Assembly: GCA_913053665.1 (NCBI GenBank) | Contig: CAJXGR010000012.1 | Location: 1-19,424 of the forward strand | Direction: 5' to 3' | Source of the DNA: an uncultured Spirochaetia bacterium | GTDB lineage: Bacteria > Spirochaetota > UBA6919 | Length of the DNA stretch: 19,424 bases | Shown here: positions 14,721-19,424 of the stretch, one piece after another | Layout of the letters: each line of letters begins with the position of its first letter | Numbering within the stretch: the stretch's first letter is position 1 | Position numbers and translations under genes: made by a program | Notes under the pieces: generated by a model | What the model was told of the DNA's origin: nothing | Databases searched by the model: none | The model's input: the letters and a program-made list of their open reading frames with translations, nothing else

Positions 14721-16376
14721 GTGAAAAATATTTTACACCAGATTTTACCTTTTCTATCCTGGATTCCAAAAATTAATAAGAGGTCATTTAAAAGCGACCT
14801 GATCGCAGGACTGACAGGGGCTATTATCGTTCTTCCACAGGGTGTTGCTTTTGCAACAATAGCTGGAATGCCAGCTGAGTATGGTTTGTACACCGCAATG
14901 ATTCCTGTTATCATTGCTGCCCTGTTTGGATCATCCAAACATTTGGTGTCTGGCCCTACCACAGCTGTTTCTATCGTATTATTATCTTCATTGATTGTTT
15001 TTGCTGAGCCTGGAACACATAAATATGTGACTTATGCCTTAACCCTTACGTTTTTAGTGGGAGTGATAGAGCTGACCATGGGCCTGGCCCGTTTAGGGGC
15101 TTTGGTGAACTTCATTTCCCACTCTGTCATTGTTGGATTTACGTCTGGGGTAGCGATTCTTATTGCAACTAAACAGATCAAGCACTTTTTTGGTTTAACA
15201 ATGCCTGGGAATTTACGCTTTTATGAGGTGTTCCATCACTTGTTTGAACAATGGGATGAGATCAAAGTTTATGTGGTCATTGTTGGAGGCGTAACCTTTT
15301 TGACGGGAATGCTTGTGAAACGTTTCTTTCCACGTTTTCCATACATGATTGTTTCTATGTTAGCTGGAACTTTGGCATCAGTTTTATTCAATCACTTCCT
15401 TGGACAGGGTGTTACAGACATCATAACAGTCAAAGAAATACCCAGTACCTTCCCACCCCTTTCTGCCCCAATATTCTCAATAAAAATAATGATGGAATTG
15501 GCTCCTGTCGCTTTTGCTGTCACTATTTTAGCCTTAACTGAGACGATATCCATTAGCCGGTCCCTAGCTTCAATGTCCGGCCAACAGATAGACGGCAATC
15601 AGGAGTTTATAGGACAGGGTTTAGCCAATATAATAGGTAGTTTTTTCTCATCCTATGTGGCTAGCGGTTCTTTCAATCGAAGTGGTGTGAATTATGAGTC
15701 AGGAGGTAAAACACCTATATCAGCTGTCATTGCAGGCGGATTATTAATTTTTATTGTGTTAGTCGTGGCCCCATGGGCGAGATACCTTCCAAATGCCGCT
15801 ATGGCAGGCATATTATTTTTAGTGGCCTGGGGTTTGATCGATATTCGCCGTGTAAAAAAAATCATCCGGGCAAGCCGTTCGGAAGCCGCAATTTTATTGG
15901 TTACCTTTTTGTCAACCCTCTTTTTAGACCTGCAATTTGCCATCCTCTTTGGTGTGATCTTGTCATTAGTAATCTATTTGAACAAAACATCTCATCCCAA
16001 AATCCTTGTGAGAACTCCTGACCCATCATTACCCGGTAGACGGTTTGATACAAATCCCAGTCTTCCTGAATGTCCACAATTCAAGATCATTCGTATTGAT
16101 GGCTCCCTCTTCTTTGGTGCCATAACTTATGCTCTTGACCAATTACAGAAACTTTTTGAGAAGAATCCTGAGCAAAAGCATCTATTGATTGTTGCCAATG
16201 GCATGAACTTTATTGATGTAGCAGGTGCTGAGCTGTTGACTAACTTGGCACAACGGTTGCGAAAGGATGGAGGCGATCTCTATTTGGCGATTTACGCCAG
16301 CCATTCCGACAAGCCGCTTTTAAAGCGTGTCGTTATCCGCCACGAAGATAAAGGTAAGGCGGACGAAGCGACTTAA
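14721..16376 (+). CDS. SulP-family anion transporter with STAS domain, aberrant C-terminus
   Basis: The 551-residue frame encodes a SulP transporter, a family that moves sulfate, bicarbonate or other anions across the inner membrane. The membrane domain (about 25-425) includes the family blocks DLIAGLTGAIIVLPQGVAFA, GMPAEYGLYTA, GSSKHLVSGPTTA, SGSFNRSGVNYESGGKT and PNAAMAGILF. A STAS domain follows from about residue 445, with FIDVAGAELL. From about residue 524 (nucleotide 16290) the sequence stops resembling a STAS end: the last 28 residues are charged and composition turns GC-rich. So the final strand and helix of STAS look replaced by foreign DNA. It starts at GTG with GGAG five bases upstream. 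The substrate is not predictable. The transporter may be impaired or differently regulated. Confidence 0.85.
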   Translation: MKNILHQILPFLSWIPKINKRSFKSDLIAGLTGAIIVLPQGVAFATIAGMPAEYGLYTAMIPVIIAALFGSSKHLVSGPTTAVSIVLLSSLIVFAEPGTHKYVTYALTLTFLVGVIELTMGLARLGALVNFISHSVIVGFTSGVAILIATKQIKHFFGLTMPGNLRFYEVFHHLFEQWDEIKVYVVIVGGVTFLTGMLVKRFFPRFPYMIVSMLAGTLASVLFNHFLGQGVTDIITVKEIPSTFPPLSAPIFSIKIMMELAPVAFAVTILALTETISISRSLASMSGQQIDGNQEFIGQGLANIIGSFFSSYVASGSFNRSGVNYESGGKTPISAVIAGGLLIFIVLVVAPWARYLPNAAMAGILFLVAWGLIDIRRVKKIIRASRSEAAILLVTFLSTLFLDLQFAILFGVILSLVIYLNKTSHPKILVRTPDPSLPGRRFDTNPSLPECPQFKIIRIDGSLFFGAITYALDQLQKLFEKNPEQKHLLIVANGMNFIDVAGAELLTNLAQRLRKDGGDLYLAIYASHSDKPLLKRVVIRHEDKGKADEAT

Positions 16377-16404
16377 GAACCCGCCGTAATTCCACCAACC
16401 GTAA

Positions 16405-16602
16405 TTACCACCGTAATTGCAAAGGCGAAGCGGCGGGAATAACCCAAAAAAGCATTGAGCCGTCCCGAATATAATCATCGGGACGGCTCTTGTGTTTGGC
16501 GCGTCTTTGGTAAGCCTTGGCGGACGGCACAACCTTGGGTCTGATCCGCCGGAGCGCCCGGGCGACGGGATTGGGCCGCCGCCGGATTTTAGGTTTCGCC
16601 AT
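16405..16602 (-). CDS. Candidate ArfA-like ribosome-rescue factor with terminator inside the frame
   Basis: This 65-codon frame has every mark of a real small gene. AGGAGG lies eight bases before its ATG, a good promoter sits at 16640-16668, and the protein is very basic (RRRPNPVARALRR, RPKVV, KAYQRRAKHK). The order NPVARAL, then an R-x-(K/R)-V segment, then a Tyr-x-Arg-Arg/Lys block and KH resembles Escherichia coli ArfA as I remember it. ArfA recruits RF2 to ribosomes stalled on non-stop mRNA. A 12-base-pair hairpin with a T-run lies within codons 38-52, so most transcripts should end before the stop codon, as in arfA and Bacillus brfA. The residues after the hairpin (about 50-65) look unconserved. 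Homology is judged by eye; a short phage or host protein of other function is possible. Confidence 0.5.
   Translation of the reverse strand: MAKPKIRRRPNPVARALRRIRPKVVPSAKAYQRRAKHKSRPDDYIRDGSMLFWVIPAASPLQLRW
16446..16489 (-). terminator. Hairpin and T-run inside the ArfA-like reading frame
   Basis: GAGCCGTCCCGA (16457-16468) and TCGGGACGGCTC (16478-16489) are exact inverses with a nine-base loop. On the minus strand they are followed after five bases by TTTTTT (16451-16446). The hairpin could also end transcription of sulP from the other side, though no T-run of that length follows on the plus strand. Confidence 0.65.
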
Positions 16603-16639
16603 GACTGCGCCCTCCTTTTCTCCGTTGGCGTTGGGGCGG

Positions 16640-16668
16640 GTTATAGGGGAAAAGGGGGAATCTGTCTA
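16640..16668 (-). promoter_or_regulatory. Sigma70-like promoter of the ArfA-like gene
   Basis: On the minus strand TAGACA (16668-16663), 17 bases, then TATAAC (16645-16640) match the consensus at five of six positions in each box. Transcription would begin near 16633, about 30 bases before the ATG at 16602. Together with the in-frame terminator this gives an RNA of about 190 bases. A six-base hairpin, GCCGTT TAAC AACGGC (16675-16690), lies just upstream. Confidence 0.55.
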
Positions 16669-16841
16669 CTTAGAGCCGTTTAACAACGGCCATTAGTGCT
16701 TGAAAGGTCTTCTGTTTTACCAATACCCAAAGGCAGCAGTTCTCCTATTTTCCTGTCTATTTCGTCGGTGATTCTCGTTCATTTTGATAAAAGTAGGGAA
16801 TATATTTTATAGAACATCAGCTAACATATTGAGAACAAATC

Positions 16842-16883
16842 AAGAATATTCTTCTTGACTTAATCTACAATTCTTTGATAAAT
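16842..16883 (+). promoter_or_regulatory. Likely promoter with palindrome for the 51-residue gene
   Basis: TTGACT (16855-16860) with GATAAA/ATAAAT 16-17 bases on (16877-16883) forms a sigma70-like promoter. The perfect 12-base palindrome AAGAATATTCTT (16842-16853) abuts the -35 box and could be an operator. The 16603-16944 gap is a divergent promoter region between this gene and the ArfA-like gene. Confidence 0.4.
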
Positions 16884-16944
16884 CGTTAGAAGTTTTAAAC
16901 CTCATTATCATGACACTCGCAGAGCTGGTGAAAGGATTTAAGTA

Positions 16945-17100
16945 ATGGCTAAAAAAGAAACTTCCGACAGAATGTCTAAAATCGCATCAAAAGCCCTACG
17001 GGGTCAAAAAATAACTAAAAAAGAGACTAGATCGCTTGGCGGCTCTGTCTTATCTCAAGACGAGACAAAAGGCTCGCGAAAGGGAAAGAGTAAAAAATAA
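16945..17100 (+). CDS. Small basic protein of the MAKKETSxR type, unknown function
   Basis: This 51-residue Lys/Arg-rich protein begins MAKKETSDRMSKIASKALRG and ends in a GSRKGKSKK tail. I recall similar short proteins (MAKKETSxRVxxIASxxL) in many proteobacterial plasmids and phages, all without assigned function. AAGGA lies eight bases before the ATG. It is embedded in AT-rich DNA between two GC-rich blocks, and its stop lies four bases from that of the convergent 89-residue lysis-cassette gene. It could be a late-acquired phage cargo gene or a host gene at the phage border. Confidence 0.65.
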   Translation: MAKKETSDRMSKIASKALRGQKITKKETRSLGGSVLSQDETKGSRKGKSKK

Positions 17101-17104
17101 ACTC

Positions 17105-17374
17105 TTATTTCACCTCTTTAAGATGAGTAATACGACAAATACAGCGGGAAGGTATCCGGATGATACCGGATGCCTGGGCGCTGTCCTCAAATCCTAAATC
17201 TCCCATATTAGGCGCAAGGGCTTTGACTTCCTTGCCATCGTGAATCAACCAACCAACTGAAGCGCATTTTATGGCATTGGCGCATTCAAAGTCTGACAAA
17301 TACATCCATTTAGCGATAGGTTGGGTGCTGTCTTCCCATTCAATAAGCACTAGCGAATATACTTCAGTTCCCAT
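17105..17374 (-). CDS. 89-residue protein at the end of the lysis cassette, unknown
   Basis: The frame starts at ATG 17374, which overlaps the holin stop codon by one base (TAATG), so it is translationally coupled to the holin. The 89-residue product has no signal peptide or membrane segment. It contains a Trp-rich start (LIEWEDSTQPIAKWMYL) and three Cys residues (CANAIKC and CIC). I recognise no family. Its composition is less GC-rich than the holin gene, which hints at separate origin. A longer start at 17461 would read across the holin and is not supported. A late-acquired accessory gene of the phage is the simplest reading. Confidence 0.6.
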   Translation of the reverse strand: MGTEVYSLVLIEWEDSTQPIAKWMYLSDFECANAIKCASVGWLIHDGKEVKALAPNMGDLGFEDSAQASGIIRIPSRCICRITHLKEVK

Positions 17375-17760
17375 TATTCCCCGCCCTTCCACACCCGTAC
17401 CCCCTTTTCCACCGAGCGGCCGAGAACGTAGCCGCCGATGCCGAGCTTTAACAATGCCCACATGTCAGGCGGGATTTCGGCGCCGGGGGTGCCGAAAAGC
17501 GGCACGACGAGATAGTTGTTGGCGATGATAACGCCGAACAGCACCATCAGCAGCGGCCGCCAGGACCGTTGCAGCCATGAATCACCCTTGGCCTCGGCGA
17601 CGATGATCGAAGCCGCCGCCTCGATCTCTTTCATCTGGCCGGCCAGCACCATTTCCTGTAAGCGCGCCTTGATCTTGGCGGCCATGTCCTTGTCTTCGAC
17701 AGCCTTGTCGATTACCCCGAACAGACCGTTTATCACCGGCCCTAAAAGTGTGGTCCACAT
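17374..17760 (-). CDS. Phage holin of the 3TM (GTA-holin) family
   Basis: The 128-residue protein starts with a hydrophobic helix (WTTLLGPVINGLFGVIDKAV). A charged amphipathic region follows, then the block SWLQRSWRPLLMVLFGVIIAN and a last hydrophobic segment LLKLGIGGYVLGRSVEKG. This is the layout of the 3TM holin family known from gene transfer agents and alphaproteobacterial prophages. Such holins open the inner membrane so that the hydrolase can reach peptidoglycan. It starts three bases after the hydrolase stop, with GGAG six bases before the ATG, and its stop overlaps the next start. The call is strong because the hydrolase is adjacent. Confidence 0.87.
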   Translation of the reverse strand: MWTTLLGPVINGLFGVIDKAVEDKDMAAKIKARLQEMVLAGQMKEIEAAASIIVAEAKGDSWLQRSWRPLLMVLFGVIIANNYLVVPLFGTPGAEIPPDMWALLKLGIGGYVLGRSVEKGVRVWKGGE

Positions 17761-17763
17761 GGC

Positions 17764-18219
17764 TTACTCCACATCGTTGTAAAAAAGATGATTGCCGATT
17801 TCGGCGCTTGTTTTCCGTCCCCTGGCCCAGGGCGGGAAAGAGCCCTTGGCATGGTAATGGGTGGCGCCCATGGTCGGGTCTTCCAGCGCCCCGGCGACGG
17901 CGCGCCGCGCGATCCGCAGACATGACGCGAAGTTGCGGTTGGAAGCATCGACATTTTCGATCACCGCCCGGTTGGGATCGCCCTCGTTCCAGCAGGAAAA
18001 CTGCCAGGGACGCAGGCAGACTTCCTCCACCGTCGAGCCCCACCAATAACCGCCGCGGGCGCGGGCGCGCTCGACCCGGTTCATAATTACGCAGGCGACG
18101 GCTTCCTTGCCCCGCACCTTTTCGCCCCTGGCCTCGCCATAAACAGTACGGGCCATGATGACGATTTCCGGCTTTACCAGATCGAGGCGAACAGCGGGAT
18201 CGGCCCGGCGCGCGTTCAT
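17764..18219 (-). CDS. SleB-type cell wall hydrolase (phage endolysin)
   Basis: This 151-residue protein fits the hydrolase_2 (SleB) family. It shows ARTVYGEARGE with the catalytic Glu, GKEAVACVIMNRV, LRPWQFSCWN, AGALEDPTMGATHYHA and the C-terminal IGNHLFYND. Members cut peptidoglycan glycan strands; SleB itself is a spore-cortex lytic transglycosylase. No signal peptide is visible, so release would depend on the holin next door. The start codon overlaps the stop of the upstream gene as ATGA, with GGAGG about six bases before it. In this place it is the phage endolysin. Confidence 0.88.
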   Translation of the reverse strand: MNARRADPAVRLDLVKPEIVIMARTVYGEARGEKVRGKEAVACVIMNRVERARARGGYWWGSTVEEVCLRPWQFSCWNEGDPNRAVIENVDASNRNFASCLRIARRAVAGALEDPTMGATHYHAKGSFPPWARGRKTSAEIGNHLFYNDVE

Positions 18220-18530
18220 GACCGCCCTCCCCGCGCCGTCGCGCCGACCCTGTCCAGCTTGTCCTCGATGCGGACCAGGTGGCGGGTCAAACGGCGCTCA
18301 ACTTCCTTCAGATAGCCGATGGAGACATAGGACTTGGCAACTTCCAGCTTGTAGGCGGCGAGGCTGTCGCGAAGATACATAAGCCCGGTTTCGCTTTCGT
18401 GGCGGGAGTCCGAAACGGCGTCCGAAACTTCGCGCCGCGTCCGCCAAAGCAGCCACAACAACCCGCCCAGCGCGGGGATTTCCACCGCCGATATCCACCA
18501 GATCAGGTTAACGGTCCAGGTGTTCTGCAT
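18216..18530 (-). CDS. Membrane-anchored coiled-coil phage protein
   Basis: The 104-residue protein has one membrane segment (about residues 8-28, LIWWISAVEIPALGGLLWLLW). A long charged helix follows, likely coiled coil, with YKLEVAKSYVSIGYLKEVERRL and HLVRIEDKLDRVG. I know similar short proteins from alphaproteobacterial prophages next to lysis genes, without assigned function. A spanin-like or holin-regulating role would fit the position and topology, but is inference. AGGA lies seven bases before the ATG, and the stop overlaps the hydrolase start. A strong terminator lies only about 25 bases upstream of the start codon. Confidence 0.65.
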   Translation of the reverse strand: MQNTWTVNLIWWISAVEIPALGGLLWLLWRTRREVSDAVSDSRHESETGLMYLRDSLAAYKLEVAKSYVSIGYLKEVERRLTRHLVRIEDKLDRVGATARGGRS

Positions 18531-18555
18531 TATGTTTTCCTTTCGTTAAGGGCAT

Positions 18556-18585
18556 AAAAAAAGCCCCGCTGGAGAAGAGCGGGGC
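18556..18585 (-). terminator. Intrinsic terminator between terminase and lysis cassette
   Basis: GCCCCGCT (18563-18570) and AGCGGGGC (18578-18585) pair around a seven-base loop, and on the minus strand a run of seven T follows directly (18562-18556). It lies 24 bases after the terminase stop. A further small hairpin, GGTCTG TTTT CAGACC (18601-18616), covers that stop codon. Confidence 0.85.
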
Positions 18586-18609
18586 GGGGCAACGTTGGGC
18601 GGTCTGTTT

Positions 18610-19424
18610 TCAGACCGAAAACTCGGTATCGGCGCGAAAGCCGCCCCGACCGGGCCGCCAGCCGGTTTTCGATTTAAGCTCTTTGGCGGCGGCTCTCGGC
18701 AGGCGCGGCAGGCGCACCGGCTCGGCCAGCAGACAGCCCGATACCGCGTCCAGCCCATCGTCGCGACCGCCTGATCCGGGCCGCCATTCGCGCATCTCAT
18801 CGATGAACGGCGTTTGGGCTACCGAACGGTGGGCATGAAGGCGTCCCGCCGCCAGCGGCGCATCGAAGGCATCCAGGATACGCAGATCCTTGTTCCGCGT
18901 AGAGGCCTTTTCGATCACCGCCGCCACCACCGCCGCCGCTTTCAGCTCGCCCCGCAACAGCCCCGGCAAGAAGCGGCCGAGGCCGTTGGTTTCCAGGGTC
19001 ACCGAAGGCAGATAAAGATCGTCAATGAACGCCGCCACCTGACGGCAAAGCTGGGTCGCTTCGTCGACGGCGGCGGTCTTTTGCGGATCAAATTCCAGAT
19101 AGCGCACCCGGTGCAGCCAGTAATCGCCGTCGGCGTCGGTATAGACGGCGGCGATAACGCTGGCGTCGCCACGGCCCGGCGCGCCGTAGGCCGGATCCCA
19201 CCAGCAAGACGCCGACAAAAGACGCTTGCCGGCCAGCGCCAGGGTGGCTTCGTTGTTGCCTTCCCGGTAGTCGAGATCGTGGTCGTAAAAGCGCAGGCGT
19301 TCCGCGTCCAGGCGGCCTTCGGCCAGATTGCGGGGCCGCAGCATCATCTGGCCGGCGAACTTGTTGGGTCCGGTGCGCCGCCGGATGGCGTCTATTTTTT
19401 CGGCGCTGAAGCGTTCCGGCCAGC
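18610..19424 (-). CDS. Phage terminase large subunit, C-terminal nuclease part (runs off the window)
   Basis: The open frame continues to the window edge; its first readable residues are WPERFSAEKIDAIRRRTGPN, so the gene starts outside and the ATPase domain is not seen. What remains is the RNase H-like nuclease. WDPAYGAPGRGD gives the first acidic residue, LETNGLGRFLP the Glu, and GRDDGLDAV the last Asp, so the metal-binding triad is complete. Large terminases cut concatemeric phage DNA and pump it into the capsid. Codon use is strongly GC-biased and matches the lysis genes. An apparent ATG at 19347 is internal. It ends at a TGA inside a small hairpin, just before an intrinsic terminator. Confidence 0.88.
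   Translation of the reverse strand, partial: WPERFSAEKIDAIRRRTGPNKFAGQMMLRPRNLAEGRLDAERLRFYDHDLDYREGNNEATLALAGKRLLSASCWWDPAYGAPGRGDASVIAAVYTDADGDYWLHRVRYLEFDPQKTAAVDEATQLCRQVAAFIDDLYLPSVTLETNGLGRFLPGLLRGELKAAAVVAAVIEKASTRNKDLRILDAFDAPLAAGRLHAHRSVAQTPFIDEMREWRPGSGGRDDGLDAVSGCLLAEPVRLPRLPRAAAKELKSKTGWRPGRGGFRADTEFSV

Noticed and set aside
16380..16437. CCGTAATT repeated three times between CCCGCCG and CGGCGGG
   Set aside because: Short and within the tail of the ArfA-like frame; possibly a secondary hairpin for sulP termination, but too weak to call.
16320..16532. Minus-strand 70-codon frame overlapping the ArfA-like gene
   Set aside because: It overlaps in another frame, has no ribosome site and encodes no recognisable protein.
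16812..16835. Two GAAC motifs as an alphaproteobacterial LexA site
   Set aside because: The spacing is 16 bases and the motifs are in the wrong arrangement for GTTC-N7-GTTC or GAAC-N7-GAAC.
17582..18046. Minus-strand 154-codon Arg-rich frame
   Set aside because: It is a shadow of the SleB hydrolase and holin in GC-rich DNA, where long spurious frames are expected.
1..19424. CRISPR array or tRNA genes
   Set aside because: The repeats seen are single palindromes at irregular distances, not regular direct repeats with spacers, and I found no tRNA cloverleaf.

Overview
The window has two parts of very different base composition. Positions 1 to about 16290 are moderately AT-rich. This part carries ordinary chromosomal genes of a Gram-negative-type bacterium: a LapA-domain membrane protein, an outer-membrane-style lipoprotein, polyprenyl-sugar glycosyltransferases and thiamine genes. 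The intergenic spaces hold many palindromic 'TGTAGGGGC...GCCCCTACA' or 'TGTAGAGACGC...' elements. I cannot name the phylum. The trypanosomatid/plant-type phosphofructokinase, the second-family ThiF and the DUF1343 and DUF2225 genes suit a Deltaproteobacteria-like, Spirochaete-like or candidate-phylum genome. From about 17370 to the end the DNA is strongly GC-rich and encodes phage genes of an alphaproteobacterial (Rhodospirillales-like) style.

Layout from the left: LapA-like gene (minus); YgjP/DUF45 metallopeptidase and DUF1343 (NamZ-type) hydrolase (plus); two adjacent phosphofructokinases, the first with PPi-type and the second with ATP-type active-site signatures (plus); a GT2 and a GT39-like glycosyltransferase (minus); a thiamine thiazole operon thiF-thiS-thiG-thiE (minus, no thiH); a small lipoprotein (plus); a DUF2225 zinc-ribbon protein behind a perfect sigma70 promoter, followed by an acidic protein of 56-residue repeats (plus); a small membrane protein, a DCC-family protein and a SulP anion transporter (plus).

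At about 16290 the SulP reading frame leaves its family. It is followed by a GC-rich patch (about 16290-16680) with a compact minus-strand unit: a promoter, a strong Shine-Dalgarno and a 65-codon basic protein resembling the ribosome-rescue factor ArfA. A terminator hairpin lies inside its reading frame, which is the arrangement that makes non-stop mRNA in known ArfA and BrfA genes. Next come a divergently transcribed 51-residue basic protein in AT-rich DNA, then a minus-strand lysis cassette (membrane/coiled-coil protein, SleB-type hydrolase, 3TM holin, 89-residue protein) and the C-terminal part of a large terminase that runs off the window.

The right part is either the end of an integrated prophage that replaced the end of sulP, or an assembly join. 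The sequence alone cannot decide. The points most worth following are the ArfA-like gene with its in-frame terminator, the ThiS with ten residues after its glycines, the novel repeat protein beside DUF2225, the modular palindromic elements, and the terminator placed just ahead of the lysis cassette.
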